Shown piece by piece: positions 28,957 to 37,907 of a stretch of DNA of 64,000 nt. Below the pieces are notes generated by a model that saw only the letters and a program-made list of their open reading frames with translations, was not told where the DNA came from and did not search any database. The position numbers and the translations under genes were made by a program. Within the stretch, counting starts at the first letter, position 1, and each line of letters opens with the position of its first letter. The DNA lies in NCBI RefSeq assembly GCF_963668165.1, contig NZ_OY764213.1, positions 1 through 64,000 of the forward strand, in the 5' to 3' direction. Source of the DNA: Marispirochaeta sp. GTDB lineage: Bacteria; Spirochaetota; Spirochaetia; JC444; Marispirochaetaceae.

Positions 28957-29799
28957 CTACGCTGCCAACGGCAGCGGGTTCTCCGTAGCGAATGATTGAT
29001 GCATCTCTTCCGGTGTCCTGTACTCCAGCGACTGGTGTAGCCGTTCGGTGTTGTAGAACGTGAAGTAGTGTTCAATCCCATGATGTAATTCCACCATGCT
29101 CTCATATGACCGCAGGTAGATATCCTCATATTTCAATGAGCGCCACAGTCGTTCGACATACACATTGTCCAGTGCGCGGCCAACCCCGTCCATGCTGATC
29201 TCCACCTGGTGTTCTTCCAACACCGACAGGTAGGCCCTGCTTGTGAACTGGCTACCCTGATCCGTGTTAAAGATCGCCGGGACCCCATAGGTCTCGATCG
29301 CCTCCTGCAGCGCGGCAACACAGAATGACGGATCCATGCTATTCGAAAGCCGCCAGCTCAAGACCTTACGAGAGTACAGATCCACTATAGCCACCAGATA
29401 GACGTGCCCCTGCGGAAGACCAATATAGGTGATATCACTGGCCCAAACCTGATTGGGATGCCGTATTTGCTTACCGCGCAACAAATACGGATATTTCTTG
29501 TGATCGTTGCGTGCCTTGCTCAGATTTGGCCCAGGATATAATGCCCGCAGTCCAAAACGCTTCATCAGCCGCCTGACTCGTTTTCTGGTCAGGTGAGGAT
29601 GCTCGGGTAACAGCACTCGTGATACTTTGCGATAGCCGTAAAAGGGGACCTTCTTGTGATACTCCAGAATGACTGTGAGATCCTCCAGATCCGTCTCTGT
29701 TCGCATATCTCGGCCTTTGCGGTAGTAGGAGCTCCGAGTGACCTCAAGAGTACGACACTGCTGCGCTATGCTCAGCTCGGGATGGTTCGGATCAATCAT
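28957..29799 (-). CDS. IS3-family transposase OrfB (copy 3)
   Basis: 280 aa, the same DDE transposase as copies 1 and 2. At the variable position it matches copy 2. Confidence 0.92.
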   Translation of the reverse strand: MIDPNHPELSIAQQCRTLEVTRSSYYRKGRDMRTETDLEDLTVILEYHKKVPFYGYRKVSRVLLPEHPHLTRKRVRRLMKRFGLRALYPGPNLSKARNDHKKYPYLLRGKQIRHPNQVWASDITYIGLPQGHVYLVAIVDLYSRKVLSWRLSNSMDPSFCVAALQEAIETYGVPAIFNTDQGSQFTSRAYLSVLEEHQVEISMDGVGRALDNVYVERLWRSLKYEDIYLRSYESMVELHHGIEHYFTFYNTERLHQSLEYRTPEEMHQSFATENPLPLAA

Positions 29800-30098
29800 T
29801 CCGGATCTTTCCCGTAATACTCGCGGTGTTTTTTTTTGAGGAATTCGTTCACAACTGTCAGTTCTCCAACAGTTCGCAGCAGTTGGTCGCGCTCCTGCTC
29901 AAGCCTGCGCTCCTCTTCTCGCTTCTTATTAGGACGCTCGAAAGTCGCAGGAAGATTGTCCGGCAGCTGCTTTTTCCACTGCGATACCTGGTTCGGATGC
30001 ACATCGTATTTAAGTGCAATCTGCTGTATGGTCTCCTGCTCCTTGATAGCCTCAAGTGCCACTTTCGATTTGAATGCGGTGTTGTAGCTCTTCCTCAT
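29796..30098 (-). CDS. IS3-family transposase OrfA (copy 3)
   Basis: A 100-aa HTH protein identical to the other copies, overlapping OrfB by ATGA. Confidence 0.9.
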   Translation of the reverse strand: MRKSYNTAFKSKVALEAIKEQETIQQIALKYDVHPNQVSQWKKQLPDNLPATFERPNKKREEERRLEQERDQLLRTVGELTVVNEFLKKKHREYYGKDPE

Positions 30099-30648
30099 GG
30101 TACTACTATACCTCTCTGCTCCCTGGAAGGCGAGAGTTACACCTTAAAGGCACCCCCAGAAGCTGTCTCGTTTCCTGGGCTCATTATATCATTTTCATTG
30201 GGCCAGGAAAATGAATTGCATAATTTAATAACATCTGTTTTCAACGAATTTGTTGGATTTGAATATACAGAAGAAGGCAACAAAGTCTTTAATGATTTCA
30301 TAAAGCCGGAAAAGATTTTAGATAGACATAAAAACGGTAATATTATTTTAACTTATGAAGAAAATGGCAGAATAATTGGAATGATTGAAGTTCGCGATAA
30401 TAATCACATTTGTCTGTTTTTTATAGATAAAAATTATCACAATAAAGGAATAGGTAGAGAATTATTTAATGAAATGCTATTAAATATAAAGGGAAAGACA
30501 GAATATTTGGAGGTTAATGCATCACCATTTTCTGAAAAAATATACTCAAAACTAGGATTTAAAAGTATCGGTAAAAAAACAGAAATGAATGGAATATTAT
30601 TCATACCAATGAAAATGGAGCTATAAGATGTGCAACACTTCCGATAAC

Positions 30649-32299
30649 GAGCCTGTAGGAAAAGTCTTAAAAAGATTAGCCCCATTTCTATAATCCGACA
30701 AAGATGGTGCCTTCTTGCGACCATTTCAAATGCCGTTTCTTTTATCCTGGATCCGGAACCATCGCATTCCGGATCTTTCCGATATTGTGAATCATGCAAT
30801 ACAATACCCACTGTATATTTACCTTCGCTTTTGTCCGAAGCGTGAAACGATCAAGCCGTTTGCAGGAAGTGATATTACCAAAAACCGGTTCTATAATACC
30901 CATTCTTCTTGAATACAAATCACGGATTTCTGGCTGGTCAATTTTCTTCCGCATTTCTTCACTATAATTCGGTCCATCACCGGTATCGACAATATAGAGT
31001 GTGCGCCGTTTTGCTGTTTTTGTATTCTTGCGAAAACACTTTTCCCGATAAGAACAATCCGTGCAGTCGCTTGTCTGTGATTGATATTTATTGCCCTCAT
31101 TCCCGTATAATTTCTGATGCCCTATGAATCTGAGCATCTTTCCGTTTGGACAGGTATAGGTGTTATCGCCCTCATTATACGTAAAATCAGCCTGGGTGAA
31201 TTTATACTCTATCCCGCTTTTCCGGCTGCGCTCATCAAACCGCGAATCACGCTGGCGAAAATGATTGTCAGGGATAATCGCCTCTATTTCTTTCTTTACC
31301 GCATATTTCAGATTATCCTCACAAAAAAAACCCGGTATCCGCCAGAATCGTTTTCTCCCGTGACGGTTTTCAGGTTCTTTTCCGTCTGTTCAACAAGCGG
31401 TCCAAAAAAACGCTGCTCTTGACCTCTGCCAAACGCCTCCGCAGCAACAATTATCTGATTCTTCTCATCGGCCACCGCTATTCCGTTATACCCCTGAATT
31501 ATACCTTTCGATGATTTTATTTTCGCGCTTTCGTTGTCGGTGATGTTTGACTGCACTTCCTTCTTCCTGGGACCCATTTTCTTTGTATTGTTTTTAAGAA
31601 ACGCATCAATCCGCTTTACTTTCCGGTTTATGTTCTCAATCCTTTTCTTCTTCTCTTCCGATATATCATTACCATTCGTTTCTACAGAATCCTGCTTCGA
31701 ATGTCGTTCCAGCAATTGGTTTGAAAGTTGTTCAAACTTTGCCTTCTTCTTCTCAAGATCGGCAAATGTCCCGCTCCATTCTTTCGCAGCATTGGACGGC
31801 AGCTTACACCCGTCTATTGCAAATACTGTCTTCCCCATCAGGTCCAACTCTTCACATACAAGAAGGAGCTGAACAAAAAGCCTCTGGATCTCATCTTTCA
31901 TCAATACTATGTAATCCGATAGTACCGTAAAATGCGGATGGCTATCGACTGTTAATGATTTCATGATGATATTCGTTCGGCATAATTGTTCCATTTTTCC
32001 GGAGGAGTTTATTCCCAATGAATACGAATAGAGTATTATCTTCAGTAGGATTCCGGGGTTATACGCCGGAGCTCCCGTTGCGTCATTCTTATAGTGATAA
32101 TCCAGGATTGAGAGATCGAGTTTATTTTCGATAAGATAATTGATCGTATGCTCGAATGTTCCCGGAATTAGCTGATCGGCGAAATTTATTATGAGAAATT
32201 GTCCCTGACTTGGATCATAGTTTTTATATCTGGCCATAGAGAATTTTACACTGGATGAATTCCGGTGTATAGTGTTATTCGGGCTTTTCCTACAGGCTC
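30649..32299 (-). mobile_element. IS1182-family element inserted after attC R''
   Basis: 1,651 bp with perfect inverted ends GAGCCTGTAGGAAAAG and CTTTTCCTACAGGCTC. AAC is present on both sides (30646-30648 and 32300-32302). On the left it is the end of the R'' box, so the element sits exactly at the R''/L'' border. Confidence 0.85.
30742..32237 (-). pseudogene. IS1182-family transposase with a frameshift at a T run
   Basis: The N-terminal part (32237 to about 31308) has the family start (FLIINFADQLIPGTFEHTI) and the first Asp in VFAIDGCKLPSNA. At a run of eight T (minus strand, about 31323-31330) the frame is lost. One more T would continue as CEDNLKYAV into the C-terminal zinc-binding region (CTDCSYREKCF) and the YSRRMGIIEPVFGNI Glu motif ending at 30742. 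This may be a mutation or slippage at the homopolymer. Confidence 0.82.
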
Positions 32300-32386
32300 A
32301 ACAGCAAATATGCGGTTCCGCCTTCGGCTCCACCCAAATTGGCCTTCGGCCAACTTCTCATATTCGCGGAACGTCTATGAAAAAAG

Positions 32387-33499
32387 TCAAGCCGACCTGG
32401 CAGTATCATCGCAATACATTCCCAAATTAATGAGGAAACTGAGGTATTCATCCATTTTCTTTCTATGGTTTTCCTTGTCTCTGAAGTAATGGTATTCCTC
32501 CTTTTTCAGCATCTGATAGACCTCGGTTATCATTCTCCTGCATACCCCCATTCTCACTATTCCAGGTTTTTTATACCGCCTCAGGCGATCATGCCATCTT
32601 TTTACCGTTGGACTTGCATCACGATAGTGATTCAATGCCTGAGACAACAATGTAATTGCAACTTTCCTGCCTGCTTTGTTTGTGCTTTTGATAATCGTCT
32701 TCTCATTAGAACTTTCAACTTTTGGCGTACTACGCAGATAGCTGGCAAATCTTTTGCTGTTTGGAAACCTTTTAACTGAAATGATGTCTGCAATTATTGC
32801 AATGGCTGTAAACACACTGATGCCCTTCATGCTGGTAAGAATATCGATTCCCTTTAGATAAAAACGGCCTTCCTCTTTGATCTTGTTTTTGATGGCAGTA
32901 ACACGATCCTCCAAATCCTCCAAATGATCAAACAGGAAATTAAGTTGAAAATCTACAGCGGGACTATCCTTGCATACACTTCTGATTTCTTTCCTGGATT
33001 TTCTACCGAATATGTATTCTTTTGTGAACGGTTTGAGATTCTGCTTCAATAATGAGTGGATTCTGTTCTTTATGGCACCTACCTGCTTTCTCAGTAGTCT
33101 GTATGTCGTAAACAAGGCGCGCAATTCCTGGATATGCTGCGGGGGAACAACAACAGGGTGAATCTGCTCTTCCCCACTCATCAATTGAGCTTTGAGAATC
33201 CTGGCCAGCTTGTAAGCATCCACCTTGTCTGTCTTCTTATTGGTGAATGAAATCTGTTTCAGCTCAAAGGTATTAGCAACCGGCACCTCTTTAACATGCT
33301 CACGAATCACTTTTTCGAAAGCAAATGAATTGATGGTTGCTTCAATGAGTACATACGTAGAACTGCTATCCACTTCTTCAAAGAAGAAAGATAGATCCTT
33401 TTCATTCAAACCGAAAGTTTTGATCTCTTTCTTACCTGCTGTATCCAGGAAACAGCAGGTGAAACAGTTGGTGTGTAGATCAATGCCTACATATTTCAT
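32387..33499 (-). CDS. IS110-family transposase (copy A)
   Basis: About 370 aa. The start at 33499 (MKYVGIDLHTN) is preferred over an upstream ATG because AAGGGGG precedes it. DEDD motifs: YVGIDLHTNCFTC, VLIEATINSFAF, NKKTDKVDAYKLARIL. The Tnp20 half contains SMKGISVFTAIAIIADI, FASYLRSTPKVESS and KAGRKVAITLLSQALNHY. The stop codon is adjacent to the left element end. Confidence 0.9.
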   Translation of the reverse strand: MKYVGIDLHTNCFTCCFLDTAGKKEIKTFGLNEKDLSFFFEEVDSSSTYVLIEATINSFAFEKVIREHVKEVPVANTFELKQISFTNKKTDKVDAYKLARILKAQLMSGEEQIHPVVVPPQHIQELRALFTTYRLLRKQVGAIKNRIHSLLKQNLKPFTKEYIFGRKSRKEIRSVCKDSPAVDFQLNFLFDHLEDLEDRVTAIKNKIKEEGRFYLKGIDILTSMKGISVFTAIAIIADIISVKRFPNSKRFASYLRSTPKVESSNEKTIIKSTNKAGRKVAITLLSQALNHYRDASPTVKRWHDRLRRYKKPGIVRMGVCRRMITEVYQMLKKEEYHYFRDKENHRKKMDEYLSFLINLGMYCDDTARSA

Positions 33500-33592
33500 G
33501 TTAATCCCCCTTAATCGATTTTGCTTCCGGAAAAAGAATGATATAATTTTCATACGTCTATACGGGGTAAGTGTCGAGCTTCCCTAACATGT

Positions 33593-33705
33593 CAATACGA
33601 TTGATGGCTGCTAATCGTTAGTACGGGTTCCTAAGGTCCCAGTTTCGCGGCAGCCATCAGTCGTTCTTTTCCAGAACGATCTGATTATACCATCAAATCG
33701 TATTG
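33593..33705 (-). ncRNA. candidate bridge RNA of the attC-targeting IS110 (copy A)
   Basis: The leader of the transposase gene folds on paper into a closed structure. The outer stem is CAATACGATT (33593-33602) with AATCGTATTG (33696-33705). Inside are one hairpin GATGGCTGC/GCAGCCATC (33603-33611 with 33650-33658) and one CGTTCT/AGAACG (33662-33667 with 33673-33678). On the minus strand the 38-nt loop of the first hairpin contains CTAACG (33616-33621), which can pair with CGTTAG of the attC target at the insertion point. The position and form suit an IS110 guide RNA. Confidence 0.65.
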
Positions 33706-33795
33706 GCTTTTTTCATAGCATCGTTAGGTGAAATGTTCGGCTTTAATATATTTTTTAAAGCCGAGCCATCCATGGCTCGACAAAAGGAGTATTTC

Positions 33796-35445
33796 ATGAA
33801 AAAAAATGAAGAAATCGTTTTCTTAAACCGAATCCTATTTCCCAAGACTTCTACTAACATTGTTTTTGCTGTGGCAATACTATTATCCTTACCATTAATT
33901 TGGTTATTCGTTTACAAAACAGGTGGAATTAAATTTGTTTTTTCACATACAATGTATTTACCCATTATTATTAGTAGTGTTTTATGGGGTGTCAAGAGTG
34001 GGCTTTTTATAGCGATTACTGGTGGCCTGTTATTGGGGCCATTAATGCCGCTCGATGTTTTAAGCGGAGAAAATCAAGTATTAATAAATTGGCTATTTAG
34101 GTTGATGTTTTTTGTTTTAATCTCACTTACGGTAGGTTTGATTGGGGATAAATTAAAGCAGTCTATTATACATTTAAAATATGCTTCAGAACATAATGAC
34201 ACAACAGGTCTATTAAATATGAAAAGCCTCAACACTAATAATGAAATAATTAAGATGCTTAAAAATCCCTATAAAAAGATTACAATTGTCTCAATTTTAT
34301 GGAACAATTATGATGATCTTATTAATACATTTGGATTTCGTTTATGTACGGATATAGTTATTAAACTTGATAAACGCTTTTTAAAGGTTTTACAAATTGA
34401 TTATAAACTTTTACAGTCTGGATCATCATCCTTTTTCTTGCTTATTGGAAATGACAATTATGAATTTATACAGGAACAAATTAATGATGTTATCAATACA
34501 CCAGTAAAAATTAATAATATTCCATTTCATTTGGACTTTTCAATCGGATTAGCGGTTTATTCTCAGATAATAGAGAAAAATATAAATTCATTTCAAAAAG
34601 CAAATATCGCTTCTTTGTATTCAAAAAAAAGCGGTATTTCATCAACGATATTTGATGATAAAAATATATCTGTAGATAGAAATAATTTATTACTTTTAGG
34701 AGAATTTAGAAAAGCTTTAGTAGAGGGGCAGACTACTTTGCACTATCAACCCAAAATAGATTTAAATACAAGAAAACCAATAGGCATGGAAGCGCTTATA
34801 AGATGGTTACATCCTCAAAAGGGTATGATCGCTCCGATGCGATTTATTCCTTTAGTTGAAGAAACAATTTTGATAAATCCTTTAACGGAATTTGTATTAA
34901 ACCAGAGTTTAATGCAAATCAAAGAATTTAGTTTGTCAGAGGTATATCAACCGATATCGATAAATATATCGCCTAAAAACTTATTAAATCCTCAGTTTTA
35001 TGAAAATGTTGTAGCAATATTTGATAAACATAAGACACCAACTCATCTGATTGAATTTGAAATAACCGAGTCAGCATTAATGTGTGACCCGGAAAAGGCC
35101 AACATTATTCTCAATAACTTAAAGATTTTTAATATAAAAATATCCATTGACGACTTTGGGACAGGCTATTCATCACTTGCATACCTAAGCCGTTTTCCAA
35201 TTGATATTTTGAAGATGGATCAATACTTCATAAAACAATTATTTCAATCAAATAAAATAAGAATGATTGTTAGGTCTACAATAACACTTGCTCATGATCT
35301 TGGTATGCAAGTAATAGCTGAAAGTATTGAGGATGAAGAAACAGAAGCAGAATTAATCAAATTTGGTTGCGACATGGGACAAGGGTACCTATATAGTAAA
35401 CCATTGTCAGATAAAGAAATATTAACATGGATAAAAGATCATTAA
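33796..35445 (+). CDS. membrane-anchored EAL-domain c-di-GMP phosphodiesterase with degenerate GGDEF
   Basis: 549 aa. ATG 33796 is chosen for its AAAGGAG site. About five N-terminal hydrophobic segments (residues 22-120, MASE-like) precede a degenerate GGDEF domain, where SGSSSF replaces the active-site loop. The EAL domain is complete: GMEALIRWLHP, NISPKNLL, FEITESAL, DDFGTGYSSLAYL, PIDILKMDQ, AESIEDEE and GQGYLYSKPL. It should hydrolyse cyclic di-GMP to pGpG at the membrane. It is the single gene of a cassette bounded on both sides by IS110-type elements. Confidence 0.9.
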   Translation: MKKNEEIVFLNRILFPKTSTNIVFAVAILLSLPLIWLFVYKTGGIKFVFSHTMYLPIIISSVLWGVKSGLFIAITGGLLLGPLMPLDVLSGENQVLINWLFRLMFFVLISLTVGLIGDKLKQSIIHLKYASEHNDTTGLLNMKSLNTNNEIIKMLKNPYKKITIVSILWNNYDDLINTFGFRLCTDIVIKLDKRFLKVLQIDYKLLQSGSSSFFLLIGNDNYEFIQEQINDVINTPVKINNIPFHLDFSIGLAVYSQIIEKNINSFQKANIASLYSKKSGISSTIFDDKNISVDRNNLLLLGEFRKALVEGQTTLHYQPKIDLNTRKPIGMEALIRWLHPQKGMIAPMRFIPLVEETILINPLTEFVLNQSLMQIKEFSLSEVYQPISINISPKNLLNPQFYENVVAIFDKHKTPTHLIEFEITESALMCDPEKANIILNNLKIFNIKISIDDFGTGYSSLAYLSRFPIDILKMDQYFIKQLFQSNKIRMIVRSTITLAHDLGMQVIAESIEDEETEAELIKFGCDMGQGYLYSKPLSDKEILTWIKDH

Positions 35446-35450
35446 ACCAA

Positions 35451-35480
35451 CATGCTAAAGACATCCATGTCTTTAGCATG
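35451..35480. repeat. perfect 30-bp palindrome after the EAL gene
   Basis: CATGCTAAAGACAT is followed by CC and then ATGTCTTTAGCATG: a 14-bp perfect stem with a 2-nt loop, 5 bp after the stop codon. No T run follows on the + strand, so it may be a transcript-end stabiliser or bidirectional terminator of weak type rather than a classic terminator. Confidence 0.6.
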
Positions 35481-35600
35481 AAACCAAAAGAAAGCCGAAA
35501 AAATCAGCTAACAGCGAGTACCCGGCTACGCTTCGCTCCGCCCAAATTGGCTCCCGTTGGTTGCCAACTTCGGATACGCGCGGAACGTCTATGAAAAAAG

Positions 35601-36713
35601 TCAAGCCGACCTGGCAGTATCATCGCAATACATTCCCAAATTAATGAGGAAACTGAGGTATTCATCCATTTTCTTTCTATGGTTTTCCTTGTCTCTGAAG
35701 TAATGGTATTCCTCCTTTTTCAGCATCTGATAGACCTCGGTTATCATTCTCCTGCATACCCCCATTCTCACTATTCCAGGTTTTTTATACCGCCTCAGGC
35801 GATCATGCCATCTTTTTACCGTTGGACTTGCATCACGATAGTGATTCAATGCCTGAGACAACAATGTAATTGCAACTTTCCTGCCTGCTTTGTTTGTGCT
35901 TTTGATAATCGTCTTCTCATTAGAACTTTCAACTTTTGGCGTACTACGCAGATAGCTGGCAAATCTTTTGCTGTTTGGAAACCTTTTAACTGAAATGATG
36001 TCTGCAATTATTGCAATGGCTGTAAACACACTGATGCCCTTCATGCTGGTAAGAATATCGATTCCCTTTAGATAAAAACGGCCTTCCTCTTTGATCTTGT
36101 TTTTGATGGCAGTAACACGATCCTCCAAATCCTCCAAATGATCAAACAGGAAATTAAGTTGAAAATCTACAGCGGGACTATCCTTGCATACACTTCTGAT
36201 TTCTTTCCTGGATTTTCTACCGAATATGTATTCTTTTGTGAACGGTTTGAGATTCTGCTTCAATAATGAGTGGATTCTGTTCTTTATGGCACCTACCTGC
36301 TTTCTCAGTAGTCTGTATGTCGTAAACAAGGCGCGCAATTCCTGGATATGCTGCGGGGGAACAACAACAGGGTGAATCTGCTCTTCCCCACTCATCAATT
36401 GAGCTTTGAGAATCCTGGCCAGCTTGTAAGCATCCACCTTGTCTGTCTTCTTATTGGTGAATGAAATCTGTTTCAGCTCAAAGGTATTAGCAACCGGCAC
36501 CTCTTTAACATGCTCACGAATCACTTTTTCGAAAGCAAATGAATTGATGGTTGCTTCAATGAGTACATACGTAGAACTGCTATCCACTTCTTCAAAGAAG
36601 AAAGATAGATCCTTTTCATTCAAACCGAAAGTTTTGATCTCTTTCTTACCTGCTGTATCCAGGAAACAGCAGGTGAAACAGTTGGTGTGTAGATCAATGC
36701 CTACATATTTCAT
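35601..36713 (-). CDS. IS110-family transposase (copy B)
   Basis: The protein is identical to copy A (about 370 aa), with the same preferred start and ribosome site. Confidence 0.9.
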   Translation of the reverse strand: MKYVGIDLHTNCFTCCFLDTAGKKEIKTFGLNEKDLSFFFEEVDSSSTYVLIEATINSFAFEKVIREHVKEVPVANTFELKQISFTNKKTDKVDAYKLARILKAQLMSGEEQIHPVVVPPQHIQELRALFTTYRLLRKQVGAIKNRIHSLLKQNLKPFTKEYIFGRKSRKEIRSVCKDSPAVDFQLNFLFDHLEDLEDRVTAIKNKIKEEGRFYLKGIDILTSMKGISVFTAIAIIADIISVKRFPNSKRFASYLRSTPKVESSNEKTIIKSTNKAGRKVAITLLSQALNHYRDASPTVKRWHDRLRRYKKPGIVRMGVCRRMITEVYQMLKKEEYHYFRDKENHRKKMDEYLSFLINLGMYCDDTARSA

Positions 36714-36806
36714 GTTAATCCCCCTTAATCGATTTTGCTTCCGGAAAAAGAATGATATAATTTTCATACGTCTATACGGGGTAAGTGTCGAGCTTCCCTA
36801 ACATGT

Positions 36807-36919
36807 CAATACGATTGATGGCTGCTAATCGTTAGTACGGGTTCCTAAGGTCCCAGTTTCGCGGCAGCCATCAGTCGTTCTTTTCCAGAACGATCTGATT
36901 ATACCATCAAATCGTATTG
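36807..36919 (-). ncRNA. candidate bridge RNA of the attC-targeting IS110 (copy B)
   Basis: Same structured leader as at 33593-33705, offset by 3,214 bp, including the outer 10-bp stem and the loop containing CTAACG on the minus strand. Confidence 0.65.
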
Positions 36920-36964
36920 GCTTTTTTCATAGCATCGTTAGGCGCAATATCAATTGGAGAAAAA

Positions 36965-37465
36965 ATGATTAGAGAAGCTAAATTAGATGATGCAGTTGTA
37001 ATAGCAAAAATTATCGTTGAAACTTGGCAAAATGCATATGATGGTATAATTGATCAATATTACGTTGATAATCTGGATGTGCAAAGATTTCTTCAGATAA
37101 TAACTAATAATATAAAGCTGAAGAAAGAAATAATATTTGTTTATGAGGAAAATGAAATAATAAAAGGCTTTATCTCTGGGAAATTTATGGATGATGATAA
37201 ACATCAGTGTGAAACTGTAGGATTCTATGTTTTACCCAAATACCAACAAAAGGGAATTGGTAGAATACTATTTAAACAAATGAAAAAAATGTTTTTTGAA
37301 CGAAATTGCCGAAAAATGATACTGTGGACATTGAAAGGAGCAAAAAATAATTCATTCTATAGGAACAATGGCGGAGTAATCGCGGATGAGAAGATATTGA
37401 AGATTGGTGAAAAAGAATATTCCGGGGTGGGATTTTCATTTAATCTACACCCAATCACCAATTGA
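36965..37465 (+). CDS. GNAT-family acetyltransferase
   Basis: 166 aa from ATG 36965 (MIREAKLDDA), preceded by TTGGAG. The GNAT fold is visible: an N-terminal IVETWQNAY segment, the acetyl-CoA loop YQQKGIGRILFKQM near residue 98, and FYRNNGG near 136. The sequence resembles the TTW-type acetyltransferases common in integrons. Substrate unknown. It is the single gene of the cassette starting at GTTAGGC. Confidence 0.82.
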   Translation: MIREAKLDDAVVIAKIIVETWQNAYDGIIDQYYVDNLDVQRFLQIITNNIKLKKEIIFVYEENEIIKGFISGKFMDDDKHQCETVGFYVLPKYQQKGIGRILFKQMKKMFFERNCRKMILWTLKGAKNNSFYRNNGGVIADEKILKIGEKEYSGVGFSFNLHPITN

Positions 37466-37471
37466 TACTGC

Positions 37472-37560
37472 GCCTGACAGGGTGTATATGCGACGGGATA
37501 GCGCCCTTGGCCTTCGGCACATTTGCCCTTTGGGCAAACGTCATATACGCCGCCCCGATA
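37472..37560 (+). other. attC site (GCCTAAC type), degenerate
   Basis: R'' GCCTGAC (37472-37478) differs by one base from the complement of R' GTTAGGC. Arms GTGTATATGCG and CGTCATATACGCC pair. R' is degraded (CCCCGATATA, no GTT), so the right side may no longer recombine. Confidence 0.6.
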
Positions 37561-37589
37561 TATTTTTTAAATTTTAAACAGAAGGGAAC

Positions 37590-37877
37590 ATGAGTGTATA
37601 TTTTTTAGCACAAATTAAAATCCTTGATGAATCACAATATGAGAAATATTTAAATAAGTGTGATGAAATTTTTTCAAAGTATAAAGGGAAATATTTATCT
37701 GTAGATTCTAAACCCGAAATAAAGGAAGGGGAATGGGATTATTCAAGATCAGTATTAATTGAATTCCCTAATAAATTAGAATTCGATAAATGGTATAATT
37801 CAGATAGTTATCAAGAAATATTGGAGTATCGGCTATCTGGTGCTAAATGTGATTCAATTGTGATAAATGGTGAGTAA
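37590..37877 (+). CDS. DUF1330-type small protein
   Basis: A 95-aa protein matching DUF1330 (dimeric alpha-beta barrel): start VYFLAQIKILDESQYEKYL, then SVLIEFPNKLEFDKWYNS and YQEILEYRLSGAKCDSIVI. Such proteins are small cytoplasmic ferredoxin-like folds of unknown function. An AGAAGGGAA ribosome site precedes it. It is the single gene of its cassette. Confidence 0.82.
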   Translation: MSVYFLAQIKILDESQYEKYLNKCDEIFSKYKGKYLSVDSKPEIKEGEWDYSRSVLIEFPNKLEFDKWYNSDSYQEILEYRLSGAKCDSIVINGE

Positions 37878-37900
37878 TTGTTAGACACAAAAGATACATC

Positions 37901-37907
37901 ACATAAC
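37901..37907 (+). other. attC R'' box abutting an IS256 end
   Basis: ACATAAC lies directly before GAGTCTGTAAGG, the terminal sequence of an IS256-type element. It is the probable R'' of the DUF1330 cassette, although the complement GTTATGT is not found at that cassette's degenerate start. The rest of the attC is lost. Confidence 0.5.

Larger units (their letters stand above)
28888..30188 (-). mobile_element. IS3-family element, copy 3
   Basis: A 1,301-bp copy in the opposite orientation to copies 1 and 2, flanked by TCA (28885-28887 and 30189-30191). Confidence 0.92.
28876..30626 (+). pseudogene. GNAT acetyltransferase gene split by IS3 copy 3
   Basis: The first four codons (28876-28887, after AAGGAG) and 30192-30626 rejoin in frame when the IS3 element and one TCA duplication are removed. 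The rebuilt protein is 148 aa, starting MMKSFSLGQENELH. It has a GNAT core with the acetyl-CoA loop YHNKGIGRELF and a C-terminal FSEKIYSKLGFK. Substrate unknown. The present copy has no native start on the 3' side of the IS. Confidence 0.82.
32375..33720 (-). mobile_element. IS110-type element inserted in attC R' (copy A)
   Basis: It has 12-bp inverted segments CTATGAAAAAAG (32375-32386) and CTTTTTTCATAG (33707-33718). It splits GCGGAACG from CGTTAGGT, so it lies within the attC R' region, with a CG ambiguity at the border. An identical copy lies at 35589-36934 in the next attC at the same position and orientation. Confidence 0.85.
30642..33729 (+). other. attC site (GCCTAAC type) hit by IS1182 and IS110
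   Basis: R'' CGATAAC (30642-30648) is the exact complement of GTTATCG, the R' at 28843. The rest follows the IS1182-type insertion: AGCAAATATGCGG at 32303, TCTCATATTCGCGGAACG up to 32373, then after the IS110-type element CGTTAGGT with R' GTTAGGT at 33723-33729. Both borders of this small site therefore carry insertions. Confidence 0.82.
35589..36934 (-). mobile_element. IS110-type element inserted in attC R' (copy B)
   Basis: Same sequence and ends as copy A (CTATGAAAAAAG at 35589-35600, CTTTTTTCATAG at 36921-36932), inserted between GGAACG and CGTTAGGC. The two direct copies bracket the EAL cassette. Confidence 0.85.
35506..36943 (+). other. attC site (GCCTAAC type) split by IS110 copy B
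   Basis: R'' AGCTAAC (35506-35512), an arm AGCGAGTACCC, an opposing arm GGATACGCG, then GGAACG at about 35582-35587. After the insertion, CGTTAGGC with R' GTTAGGC at 36937-36943 completes the site. Confidence 0.75.

Noticed and set aside
29826..30626. Long + strand open frame joining IS3 antisense sequence to the GNAT gene (266 aa)
   Set aside because: The first half is antisense to the IS3 OrfA gene and appears in all IS3 copies. Only the GNAT part is real, and its native start lies on the other side of the IS.
35451..35480. Rho-independent terminator after the EAL gene
   Set aside because: A perfect stem is present but there is no T tract after it on the + strand, so it is listed as a palindrome only.
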